Shown here piece after piece: positions 44,453 to 55,582 of a stretch of 64,000 nucleotides of DNA. The DNA comes from Pyrenochaeta sp. MPI-SDFR-AT-0127 (lineage: Eukaryota > Ascomycota > Dothideomycetes > Pleosporales > Cucurbitariaceae): the NCBI GenBank assembly GCA_020747015.1, contig JAGTJM010000093.1:28358-92357 (forward strand). The letters run 5' to 3'. The notes beneath the pieces were generated by a model. That model made no database searches. It saw only the letters and a program-made list of their open reading frames with translations, and was not told the origin of the DNA. Every line of letters begins with the position of its first letter. Position 1 is the stretch's first letter. A program made the position numbers and the translations under genes.

Positions 44453-45930
44453 ATGCCTTTGTTCGATTCTCTCTTCTCCAAGCCGGCGCCGACGAGCTCG
44501 GTGCCTTCCATCGGCGCCGTGGGAGCGTCCGTCGGGGCGGCGGTCGGGGCTGCTTCCCGGCGCGTCAAGCTGCCCAACTTTGGGCGAAATCTGTTCCCTG
44601 GCCTGCAAGCCCATCAATTGTACATCATCATTGGTGCGGCGTCCCTCAGCAGCCTGCTTCTCCTTCGATCTGTCGCAGGCCCGGCTGGCTCGGGCACGCT
44701 GAAGCCCATCCCGTCGCCTCGCGAAACCCTCCCTCCAGAGGTCTTGCGGGCATCGCCATATCCGCCTGATGCGCTCGAGGGTGCACGCGATGTCCAAACG
44801 CCGTATGGCAGCATCCGAATCTATGAATGGGGCCCAAAGCAAGGGAAGCGTGTGCTCCTAATCCACGGCATGTCGACGCCGAGCGTGTCCCTGAGCGACC
44901 TCGCACATAAGCTGGTCAAGAAGGGCTGTCGCATCATGGTCTTTGGTACGTATACATACATGCCCAGTCACACATCCCATTTGATTCTTCTAATCCCACC
45001 CCATGCAATCTTGATCTTGTCACTCGCCATTGTTCAACTCGGACCACCTGGCCAACAGCCTGCTTCATTTTCGTGATCCCTCGTTCAGGCGTAGTGTTTA
45101 ATCGCACACATGGCCCTTGACCTTGAAGTCCAAGGCCTTTGCCCATATCTCATCGCCCTCCTCTAACGTTGACAGATCTCTTCGGTCGCGGATACTCTTC
45201 TGCTCCCGATCCAAGGGTTTACCGATATGACTCTGCTCTCTATACCGCCCAGATTTCCATGGCACTGCAGTCATCCTCCATAGCCTGGTCTTCGTTTACG
45301 CTCGTCGGATATTCTCTGGGTGGAGCTATCGCTGCTGACTTTGCATCTTATTTCCCCAATCTTGTCCGTGGACTTGTGCTTGTCGCTCCAGGAGGGCTGA
45401 TTCGCACCAAGCATATCGGCTGGTGGAGCAGATTCATGTACTCCCCCGGCAGTATTCTTCCCGAGTTCTTCGTCCAACGGCTGGTGTCAAGAAGGCTGCA
45501 CAATAGCCCCGATTTGGCAAGCACCATCGAGCCAGAGGCCCACACCATCGAGACCGGAGTAAGGTTCAATGGAGTCAGTCTGTCAGAGAGCCACGGATCG
45601 GTTGCTGAGGTTATCGATTGGCAGCTACAGCACCACAGGGGTTTCATCCCTGCCTTCATCTCGTCCATACGGTATGCGCCAATCCATGAGCAGCATGAGC
45701 GCTGGAATGTCATCAAAGAGAACATCGAAAAGAAGCATGGACACCTCAAGGAAGTGTGGTTTGTGTTGGGAGAGATGGACCCTGTAGTGGTTGCTGAAGA
45801 GCTCATGGAGGACGCGAGAAGCGTGCTGGGTGAAGAAAATGCGAGATTCAGAGTTGTCAAAGGCGTTGGCCACGAGATCGCGACCGAGCGGGCGGATGAG
45901 ATTGTTCGAGTCGTCAACAGAGTCTTGTAG
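44453..45930 (+). CDS. Membrane-anchored alpha/beta hydrolase
   Basis: Two exons: 44453-44945 and 45176-45930, joined across a long 230-bp intron; 415 residues. An N-terminal hydrophobic helix (LYIIIGAASLSSLLLLRSVA, about residues 56-75) suggests a membrane anchor. The hydrolase core follows: VLLIHGMSTPS (oxyanion region), VFDLFGRGYSSAP, the nucleophile elbow GYSLGG, VLVAPGGL, an acid in LGEMDPVVVAEE and the catalytic His in GVGHEIATE. The triad Ser-Asp-His is therefore complete. It is probably an esterase or lipase-like enzyme at a membrane; the substrate is unknown. The intron is unusually long for this region but begins GTACGT and ends ACAG. Confidence 0.85.
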
Positions 45931-46530
45931 ATAATGTGCAAACACCAACACGTAGGTTGACGTACCGTGTTGAATATGAACCATGAGCTCGGTCGGTACT
46001 ATGGAACATGTTCATGAGTTGCTGATATCATCATTCAAACGAGTAGACAACGTCCATGCTCGCATAGCCCTGCTGATATACACTCTCCGGCGATCCCCTG
46101 AGCTTAGCTTGAAGGCTTCGATTGTGAAGAGTCCAAAGTTTGAGTCCTACCCCTTACTCGCATCTATTCTTCATTGTAAAATACCTCCAGTGTAGTCTTC
46201 TTCGCTTAGGAAATGTCTAACGTAACCACAGTCATCGATTATCTCGTACTTGCTTACACCAATCTGACAGAGCGAGTTGCGTATGGAGCTTGTTAGGTCG
46301 ATTGCTCTACGCTTGTTATGGTTAACGCCATGTCTCAGCCGGCCTCTGCTCCCGCTACCATCTTAAAGCTTAGTACGTTGTCATGGTACCGCAAGGCTAT
46401 AGTTGGCTTATTTCGAATAACGAAACTCTTTAGGTGGATAATAAAACACCGTCAAGGTTGGCGCCGTTACAAACGGTACGATTACAAGTTATGCATTCAG
46501 TCTATAAATCTCTACCACAGATTCTAATTC
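45931..46530. other. Intergenic, convergent 3' ends
   Basis: Between the hydrolase and the minus-strand MFS gene. The frame at 46318-46527 has no family resemblance. Nothing else recognised. Confidence 0.45.
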
Positions 46531-48155
46531 TTACAACGGCACTCTAATCGTCTCGTACCCACTTCTTGATCTAATAGCGGGGCCATAGAGGAAAAGAACC
46601 CACGGGATCGGCATACAGGCAAAAGAAATGAAGCCCAATAAACTTGTAGCCCAACCAATACCTAGTCCCTTGTACATGTGCAAGGTGAACAGAGGTAATG
46701 CAGCACCCAAGGTGTACCGGACGAGAGCATTAGCCGCCATTGCACTAGCCCCGTAGAGAGCTTGATAAGTGTCTAGCAAGTACGCAGTTGCAGAGATGAA
46801 AATTGTCGAGTTCCCCCACGCAAAAGGAATGGAAGCGATGACGGGACTCCACCAAGAGATTGACGGTCGAGCGGTCCATGCAAACCAAAACAGTGCTACC
46901 GGCAAACCGAAGCTGGCGATCATTGCAGGATAGAGACGGTGCTCTGGAGCAATTACTCCACTCTTGCCAGAGGCTTTGGACTCACGCACGCGTGGTTGGT
47001 AAAAATAATAGTCGCAAAGTAAGACAGTAGGTACTGCCAAAGTACCACCAAAGCCGATGGCGAGAAATATCAACCCCGATGGAATTGTGCCGAAGTCGTA
47101 GACAGACCGAAACACATAAGGATAGGCTGCCATGAACCCAAAGATGACCGAAAAGTTGAATCCAGTGTAAAGGCTGAAGAAACCGACGATCGGCTCGGTG
47201 AAAAGCATGTGCAATGGACGGATAAGTGTTATAGTCAAGAACATTCTGAGCTTTGTCAGGGTGGAAGGGCCCAGAGGAAGTGAGATATTCTGCCGCCTTG
47301 CCCTTCGAGAGAGAATAACCGATTTATATGTTTCCTTGGAAAAGAAGGTCACCACCATGGAGAGAATCGCGAAGAAGATCAAAGTCCACTGCGTCCAGCG
47401 CCAGGATATTTTGACGGTTACAATAGAGCCAATCACAGGACTATCACAAAGTAAGCAAAGATACCAGTGAGAAGCCGGGCTACGTACCCAAACGACGGGC
47501 CCAGGAATGGACTCATGATGTAGAGTGCTGATGGAATAGCTCTTCTTTCGGGAACCGTTAGATCACCAACGCTCCCGGTACCAATAGCCAATGAAGGACT
47601 GAAGGCCATTCCTGCGAGGAACCTCATGATGCATAATGAGTAGATGTTTTGCGAGAAGCCCGCTCCGACGGTGAAAACCGCTGCGAGGGGTGTAGTAACC
47701 GTGTACACAATATACCTTCCGTAAGTCTCGGAAAGCGGAGCCGCGATCAACGGTCCGAAACCCAAAGCTAGAACGTATAATGACAAAGGTAGGAGTGCTA
47801 CTGTGGAGTTCTGGTTAAACTCCTTCTGGATGATGGGATAGGAAGGTGTGTATATCGATGCCCCTAAGGTCCTAAGTAAATGATTAGCCTCAGGTCTCAG
47901 CATAGTGATTAGTGGAACTACTTACGCCGAAAAGGAAATGATAGCTGGCGGAACGATATGCCAATACCTCTTCCACTTCGGCCAGTTTATCGGGTTCTCC
48001 GGGTCATTGGGACCATTCCAGTCGAGAGGGGCTCTCAGCGTTTCAACTTCCGCTTGCACTTCTTCTAAAGCAGGTTTGTCCTCGAGGACGTCCCTACTAG
48101 TCGTGACGTCTGTCATTGGCTTTGTGCGCGGGCTGGGCGGGAAATGGCCAGGCAT
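46531..48155 (-). CDS. MFS drug/polyamine:proton antiporter, DHA1 type
   Basis: Three exons reading leftward: 48155-47926, 47871-47488, 47440-46531; 507 residues from Met at 48155, or 494 from Met at 48116. The N-terminal DWNGPNDPENPINWPKWKRYW is the hallmark of fungal DHA1 exporters (Tpo1/Flu1 type). It is followed by TLGASIYTPSYPIIQKEF, LGFGPLIAAPLSETYGRYIVY (motif A region), FLAGMAFSPSLAIGTGSVGDLTVPERR and a PFLGPSFGPVIGSIV helix 5 with the antiporter motif C pattern G-x8-G-P-x-x-G. Such proteins export polyamines, drugs or fungal metabolites. Divergent from the O-methyltransferase gene, 681 bp apart, so the pair may share regulation. Confidence 0.87.
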
Positions 48156-48836
48156 GTACCATAGATAAGACACTTGTAACACTGCCACTGGGTTGGCGAG
48201 TCTGCAAGTTATAATCGCGTGCGAATACGGCCCGTTCTATGAATGCCGAATTGCGTTCCGTGGGACAAGACGAGATCTCGTGTAACAGATCTCCTGTATA
48301 CATCGGTCCTATTCCCCGCTATCTGTTCGGAAATAGCAAGGTTTGCTATCTTGCATCGGGATTCTTCCTGGCTTTGTGGCGCCAAGAATATAGCGCTCCG
48401 GCGCGGGTCCGTCCGTTCATCCTTACCCAGCGGCCCATTGCCAATCTGCACGACTAGCGGGGAAGCGACAGCCAAGCCGTCAACCTTGAACACCATTTTC
48501 AAGTCTGTTGTAACTTCAAGACACTTCCCCTCTTCGATTGAGTGCTGGACGCGCCGTAGGAGACGCTTTCTATGCCGACGGCGAATCCGATTGGTTTGTC
48601 AAAGTTCGTTCGAGGGGATACGCCGGACTTCTGTCGGATATACCCAACTTCCCTGGGTAGGCTGTGTGAAGCCAGCATTGCTCTGCAACTCTTGCGGACG
48701 ATGGGAGAGAGACTCAAGTTTGAGACTCATAGCGTCGAGCTGAGGAACATGTATTTAAGGACCAGGCTTAACCGTGAATTGCATATCAAAACTATCATTA
48801 CATTTTAAGCATTCGAAACTTCATCCACCGCCTACA
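48156..48836. other. Divergent promoter region (MFS / O-methyltransferase)
   Basis: 681 bp between the two start codons. Short frames at 48209-48808 are unconvincing. No palindromic site like the 26-35 kb operator was found here. Confidence 0.45.
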
Positions 48837-49644
48837 ATGCGTGAAATTCACACCCAACTTTACCCAAATGAACAAGTCGGCATAGCCGTTGGAGACTATG
48901 CCTTCAATCATTCTTCCAACTTACCCTCCAAAATTGCTTCTTTTCATGACTGGGGAATGAAAACCCAAGAGAAATCATTCTTCATGATCTCTCCATTGCA
49001 GGCTCAATTCCACATCTGGTTGACCAAAGCCATGGGAGTCAAGCGCAGTAAGTGGAGCTAGTCTCTTGAGAGTGATCAAAACTGAGTCTGATCTAGTCTT
49101 GGAGATTGGAACGTACATTGGGTTCTCGACTCTGGCATGGGCCGACGCAGTAGGCCCGTCAGGCCATGTTACTACGTTGGAATACGAGCCAGAGTACGCT
49201 AGAATTGCGCAAGAGACTTTTGACAGAGAGGGAGTTACAAATGCAGAAGTCATCGTTGGAGATGCTGGTGAATCCATTGAAAAGCTGGCTCAAATTCTGA
49301 AAGAGCCTTTCGACATGATATTCATAGACGCTGATAAGCCATCTTATCCAAAGTACCTTGCTCTCATCGACTCACTCTCCGATCCAGCATCTGGAAATGT
49401 CCGGCTTCTCAGAGCAGGAGGGGTTGTCTTGGCTGACAATGTACTTCGTCGTGGGCTGATTGCAGACTCTTCGCCAATCAATCCCTGGGCTACAGCTCCC
49501 AAGCAGCCAGGGGAGCGCACATGGACCTCCGCCGATTTCAATGCGCTCGACAAGTTCAATAAAGCTTTGGCGAAGCATCGGAGGTTCGAGACGTTCTTGC
49601 TACCCATGTTTGATGGCCTTGGCATGGGCCGTCTTCTCAATTAG
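48837..49644 (+). CDS. Family-3 (caffeoyl-CoA type) O-methyltransferase
   Basis: Two exons: 48837-49047 and 49097-49644, with a 49-bp intron; 252 residues, the normal size for cation-dependent small-molecule O-methyltransferases. Motif I for S-adenosylmethionine is ILEIGTYIGFSTLAWA; LEYEPEYARIAQ gives the ribose-binding acidic residue; FIDADKPSYPKYLAL holds the metal-binding Asp and the following Lys; VVLADNVLRRG completes the metal site with the Asp-Asn pair. The enzyme transfers a methyl group to catechol-type or related hydroxyls in the cytosol. Together with the adjacent exporter and the P450 2 kb away, it looks like a tailoring or detoxification step. Confidence 0.88.
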
Positions 49645-51457
49645 CTTAGAGTAATGCTTGCGCGGGGGTTGGTGCTGAGCCAGAAGTGATTAGTTAGGAC
49701 CAAATCCAGTTTCTGAAGGCAGGCTTTGTAGCAGTAGCACTGATAAGTTGCGGTGAAGAATAAATTGCGCGTACCCTGGATTGAGCTCTATCTACATCTC
49801 ATGGCTTTGACGAAATATTGTCTCGTCCACTATAATGATAGCACGAGAAATACAAAAGTTGCACAAAAAAAATACTGCCATAATCTCTTGGTTTACGCCT
49901 GCAAGATTCATGCTTTGTCTGACAATAATGAAGTAACATTGGACAAAAATTTTTTATGTAACGTACTATTATGCTCTTAGGAGAGTGTACTATCGCTAGC
50001 GTCTAATCAGAACTCCAAGTGTGTTAGTGGTAGTAGTAGCTATTTCACCTGATTTGTATAGTACTCACGATCTCCCGCCGTGCCAATAAAGCTGAGCAGG
50101 TATCTGTGCACTTAGGTGGAGACCATCCCCGCATGCCAATGCGTGGCATGCAGGGGCAATCGGGACCGTGCATGAATGAGAAATCAACTATGTACGCACA
50201 TTCTTGGACCATCTCCTTCCACTCAATGGTTGATTTTGGGGTTGGTATAGTAGCGCATTGCCCATAGAAACACAACGATGATGACGGTTTTTGAACTGAT
50301 TAGTCAAGGACATTGTAATCGCACGAGGATATCAAGATCAATTAACCATCAGGCAGCTAGAACGGGCTAAGCACGCTTGCGCTGCCAAATCTGGATAGAA
50401 TCGGCCCTATGAATGCATTACTGATGGCAGCACAACAACGCTAACAATAATTTTTGAAGCGGTCTGTCAGGGTCTTGCATTCGCACGAATTATCCAAGAT
50501 CTCGGTGAGTCTAGTGCGGCTGGTGCGGGCCGGGTACTCTTGCACTGCAAGATCTTGACCAAATCGGCCCTTTACTATGGGATCGGATACTTATCGTCAA
50601 ATGCGGAGCCTTCAACGCATTGAGTAAATAGGCTCGGTCTACATTGCAATGTTTCGAGGAGATAACTCGGACTAATGACGTACTCCCGATGGGCTTACCA
50701 CAACAGGAGTCGCCCTCCTTCCAAGCAGCTAGACAAACGCAAAGCACATGAGGTCAACCTGATACAATGATTTTCGGCTCTTAAGCGGTCAGCGTGAGTA
50801 ATTACTCTAAGCGCCATCAACACAGGTAGTGATCAGCGAGGAATGACCTGTTCGTCTCCGCACTACATAGCGGTGTAAGCAGTGTCCATTCTTAGCACTA
50901 ACAGCGCTTAGAATGCTTTCGTTTGATTAACACACGTTAAAATAACAAAGAATACAGCGAATGGGAAGCTCATTTCAAACGCAAGCTATGTCTTACACTG
51001 TAACTAAGTTACCCCAAGTAGCTTTCCCTCGACGATCATACGAGGCCAAGAAGTCTTCCCCGATGCCTGACAATAACCAGAGATGGAAACTTCGGGGTGT
51101 TTGTTCTTGGCTTATGGCTAGTATTATATCCATGAACTATCTCTAGGATGGGGAGATAAGGGCAGTGTTGCGTGAGGGGGTTAGCAAAGCGTGCCCTGAC
51201 TGGCCATTCCATTGGGCCGTGACCGCAAAGGTAATAAGTTTGTCTAGAGCACAGATGTATTCCGATTCATGCTTCCGAAGCGTACGTATCGCGGTGCCTC
51301 ATTCTCGGCAACACTTGGCAACATATTCACCATACACGGCTTCGGGACCGGCAGATCAAAGGCCAGCGACGGTATCACCCCCAAGATGCAATGCCAACTC
51401 GGCAAATAGAATCGGAGTCTAAAGAGAAATGATGCAATACAAAAGCTTATCTTATGA
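49645..51457. other. Gene-poor interval with a diverged direct repeat
   Basis: 1.8 kb without a recognisable gene. Two related stretches of about 150 bp occur at roughly 50270-50420 and 50430-50590. They share blocks such as TTTTTGAA, a TCGCACGA block and AATCGGCCCT at their ends. This may be a decayed dispersed repeat. Confidence 0.4.
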
Positions 51458-53282
51458 ATGTCTGAGGAGAAGTCTACATCGCACCGTCTACCGACCCAGG
51501 AGCACGTATTCACAATGCTCGCACACATCTTGACTATCATACTTTGCCAATACTGGCCTTTAGCATTTGGAGTTGCAGCCATTGCCTACCTAGCCAAAAA
51601 CTACTTCAATAGACAGTTAAATAAACATCCCGGACCAATCTTCTGCGCCCTCACCGACTGGTACAGGCTCTTCAAGGCATGGCAACGAAGGCCTGAAATC
51701 TGGCACATTAATTTGCATGATAGATATGGAGACATCGTACGCCTTGGGCCAAATTGCCTCTCCTTCGGCAACCCAAAGTCCATCAAGGTCATTTACGCCT
51801 TAGGCAAAGGCTTTACAAAGGTATGTACACTTGCCATGACATAGTCTTTGTATATAATACTTACTTCTGCTAGTCAGACTTTTACCCCGTACAGATGGCG
51901 ACTTCAAAAGAAGGAAAGAAGCTGCCAACTTTATTCAGTACTCAATCAGAGGAATATCACTCGCAATTAAAGCGTAGCGTTAACAGTGCTTTTACGATGT
52001 CTGCTCAAATGCAATATGAGCCTGTCTTCGACTCCGTCAACCAGATATTCCTCCAACAGACACAGAAGCGTTTTGTAGATACCGGAAACTATTGCAATTT
52101 CTACCAATGGCTTCAGTTCTATACTTTTGACGTTATTGGCGACCTAGTATACTCCCGAAGACACGGCTTCCTGGAGAGTAATCACGACATTGAAGGGATC
52201 GTTGAGGGGAACTCTGCTCTTTTTGATTATGCAGCAGTGGTATGTATGACGTGTGTTGTTTAAGATGGCGACTAACGCTGGGAAAAGGTCGGCCAGATCC
52301 CGATTCTAGACAAGTTGTGGAAAAAGAACCCACTGAAACTCCTCGCTGCTAAGTACGGACTCATCGACTCCTCCTACCCTGTCTCACGCTTCGCCAAAGC
52401 CCGACTCGCTGAACGGCATCCTTCTGGAGAGATCTTTTCGAAGGATAACCTTGCTTGGCAGCGGGAGAAGGCGGACATGCCACAGGACTTTCTTTCCAAG
52501 TTCATTCAAGCAAAGCATGACAGACCGGACTTCTTCAATGACCAGCTTGTAGTCACCATGTGTGTTTCCATGGCATTTGCCGGGTCTGAGCCCGCAGCCG
52601 TATCCATGAGTGGTGTTTTCGGCTCGCTTCTGAGAAACCCCAGATGCTTGAAGAAAGTTTATGAAGAACTGGATCGAAAAGCATTGGACGGCCACTTTAA
52701 AGATAATGAAACGGGTGCGCTTACATGGGAGGAGAGCCAGGGACTTCCCTACCTTAATGCCTGTATCCAGGAAGCTTTCCGTCTCCATCCCGCTCCAGGG
52801 CTACCCTTTGAGAGAGTTGTTCCGCCAGAGGGAGTGACCATCAACGGTGAGTTTATCGCGGGTGGGACAATTGTGGGATGCAATGCATGGGTGATTCATC
52901 GTCGCCAAGAAGTTTTTGGCGATGATCTCGAGGACTATGTGCCAGAGCGATGGCTCGTGGACCCTTCTAAAGACGAAGAATCAGAAATTGCGAGAATTAA
53001 AGAGATGGAATACTGCATCATGAGTTTTGGAAAAGGGCCGCGAGTCTGCCTCGGCAAACACATTGGTATGATGGAGGTTTACAAGCTCATTCCAGCAGTT
53101 CTTCGAAGATTTGAGGTCAGTGCCGTCTCTGTTATATCCCCGCTGGAAACTAACACGTTGTATAGCTCGAATTAGAAGAAGGGTCACGAAAAGCTCGTTT
53201 TCGTAACGGCTGGTTTGTTAGGCCAGTAGAACTCAGGGTGAAATTTAAGAACCGGACACTGATCAAACCAACCAAAGTATAA
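51458..53282 (+). CDS. Cytochrome P450 monooxygenase
   Basis: Four exons: 51458-51820, 51874-52239, 52288-53115, 53166-53282; 557 residues. An N-terminal membrane anchor (MLAHILTIILCQYWPLAFGVAAIAYLAKNYF) follows about 20 polar residues; Met at 51515 is an alternative start. Landmarks: HPGPIFCALTDWYR, YGDIVRLGPNCLSF, the I-helix AFAGSEPAAVSM, the K-helix E-x-x-R in QEAFRLHPAPG, PERWLVDP and the heme loop FGKGPRVCLGKH with the Cys thiolate. The I-helix carries Pro where most P450s have the Thr used in oxygen activation. It is an ER enzyme needing NADPH-P450 reductase, and resembles fungal pisatin-demethylase-like and secondary-metabolism P450s. Substrate unknown. Confidence 0.9.
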
Positions 53283-53407
53283 CTTTGGAAATACGGTGCC
53301 ACTCTCTATTTCTTTGATGGTACTATTGCATTGTATATCGTAAAACTTGTGGTATATCTCTACAAGGAAAACCCATCTAGTATGTTAATATTTAGCTGGT
53401 AGTTACC

Positions 53408-54109
53408 GTGACTTAATCGAGTGTAAATTCATCAGCCTTGGAAGGACTTTTCCGGACCTTAATCTCCTTAAGGCAGCACGTTATGTCCCCATTCAGCGAC
53501 CTAAGTTATTTCGCACAAAATAAAGATAAGAAAATTTCTTTTGTCCTAACTGCTTTGGCCTCATACGATGAGGCAACCTTTAGCAGGCCTAATTCCTTCA
53601 AAGAGGATTGCATTGGGAGAATTCCGCAAGTAATTTTGGCTGCATAATATCAAATGTCAGCTACTAAACTGTAGACTAACTTTAGTGCTGAAGATAGATA
53701 AGGAAAGTGATGAAAGTTGTTGTAATACCCTAACACACTGACACAAGAAAGCCTAGGCAACCAGCGTTCTCTGAACATAATCTCAGGATTGACCGGCTTG
53801 AAGCATGACTGTCTTATTGTAATTGTTGTACCCCGAATGTCCACAGAACGCCTAATATGGGGTGTACAACAAGTGAGGAAATTGATTCGGTCAGCGATTG
53901 GTGGGACAATTATCTATGTGATCATCCCCGCGAATGTCGATGTTGCGTCTTCAGAGATATTGAAGATGACAACAGATGTGAAACCACAGGGAGAATGCAC
54001 AATTGTTGTCCTTACCAAGCCAGACATCGTTGATGGAGCTGAAAAAGACGTGTATTACTTAGGACAAGACAAGACGCAAGAATTGAGACTGGGCTATTGC
54101 TTGGTCTAA
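53408..54109 (+). pseudogene. Decayed dynamin-like GTPase relic
   Basis: Pieces of a dynamin G-domain occur in order but in broken frames. Around 53415-53450, SSVNSSALEGL aligns with the dynamin P-loop region, with the Gly-Lys of GKS lost. At 53500-53620 a segment ending SFVLTALASYDEA...NSFKED resembles the stretch after G2. FSEHNLRI appears near 53767. DCLIVIVVPRM at about 53808 corresponds to the G3 DxPG motif, now VVPR. IIYVIIPANVDVASSEILKM and VVLTKPDIVDGAEKDV (G4, TKPD intact) are the best preserved parts. Stops and frame changes separate these blocks, and the middle and GED domains are not recognisable downstream. Fungal dynamin-like genes of this type often lie in variable regions near HET genes. 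Confidence 0.72.
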
Positions 54110-55582
54110 AATAGAGTGTAGCAGAGAGAGTTTATTCAAATCTGAGGGACGCAACATTGAATCCTTGTTTTCAAGAATGAGCCCTTCCCACGGTCGCTGA
54201 GGACTGTATTGGTGTTTTAATCCTTCATGAGCGGGTTTTCGACCTTCTGTAGAACATTAATCAACCGTAATTTTACATTAAGCATAAAATTTCGACAGGG
54301 ATATAGCTGTTAAAGAAGAATTGCGGACTCTTCGAACCGTAAAAGCAATTATAAGTAATCCGTATACATCACCAACATGGCTATGAATTCTCCGAATAGC
54401 CACCAGATATGGTCTGGGCACGCACTATGAGACGTAGAAAGGGTTTCAATGACAAGACTTGCCGCTACCTACCCTGATAGTGACCTTGAATGATCACTTT
54501 TTAGATGTGATGCGGAAGAATGGATGTACAATGGACCTTGAAATCACTGAGCCTAGCTCTTGAAGTTGAGTGTGCTTCAAAAGTCTCAAAGCCCAGGTGA
54601 ATATCGCGCGTCGATATGTGGAGAGATCGAAGAAGTTGGCAGAGCAAGTATCACAAAATCATGAAAGCAGTTGGACTCATAGCTCCTGAAAATTTGGTGA
54701 CAAAAGACTGCCTTGGATGTATTCAGGAGCAGGTAACATGAAGCAAACTGTACAAAAGATTCACGAAACGAAGATCTTATGGCGTATTATGCAAAGGTAT
54801 GAAAATTGTTCGGTACGACTACCATCTTATATCCGGACCTGGGACGCTACTTAAGGCGTCCCTCCTTACTTCCGTAGACGGTATAACTGCGTGGAGAAGA
54901 AATCTAGTAATTAGGAGAGACAAAGCTGCGATAGCCCTAGTGTGAGGCGTGTGTGTACTAGGGTCAATACGGTTAGCCAAAACGGATAGTCGGCCTGCTG
55001 GCTTTCTGATCATCTTGTGGCATGGCGTGAGAATCAATTAAACAATTTATTGATTAACTAACTAGCACACACACACTTGTATGTATTGTTTTCTCTATCA
55101 CTATCCTCCATACAGACACATTACTAATCAATCACTTAGGGCTGAAAGCTATGGAATCCATTCATATACTCCATCTTACCCATAGTGGTAGGGCCAATAT
55201 TTTGAAGCTGTATGGTGTGAGAAGATTGGTAAAATATTTAGGAAGCTAAATCATTCGTAGTTTACAAAGTACTGTAGAAATATTCGAGACAGCTTCTGCG
55301 GCCATCAAAGGAAGAGAAGCGAGAGGTTATTAGCCAAGTACTTGCCTCTAATACAACCAGGTTTATGTGCAATACATACACATGGCTTGACTATCACTAT
55401 ACCAGGATCATGTGCACTAATAGATCTACTTGTGTCATAAAATCTGCTATAGTATGCTGACTTTCATTGTGTACATAATCATATCCATGGCACCTACTAA
55501 TGCCTGATATCCTCAATAGCTCAAAATTTTGTACTGGTAGTGTAAGTATCTTGGATCTGACCGGGAACTGACATTGGGGGAC
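54110..55582. other. AT-rich relic DNA
   Basis: No gene recognised. The first few hundred bases may continue the dynamin relic (weak R-E-S-L-F-like remnants near 54125). The remainder is AT-rich with no long frame. Confidence 0.4.
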
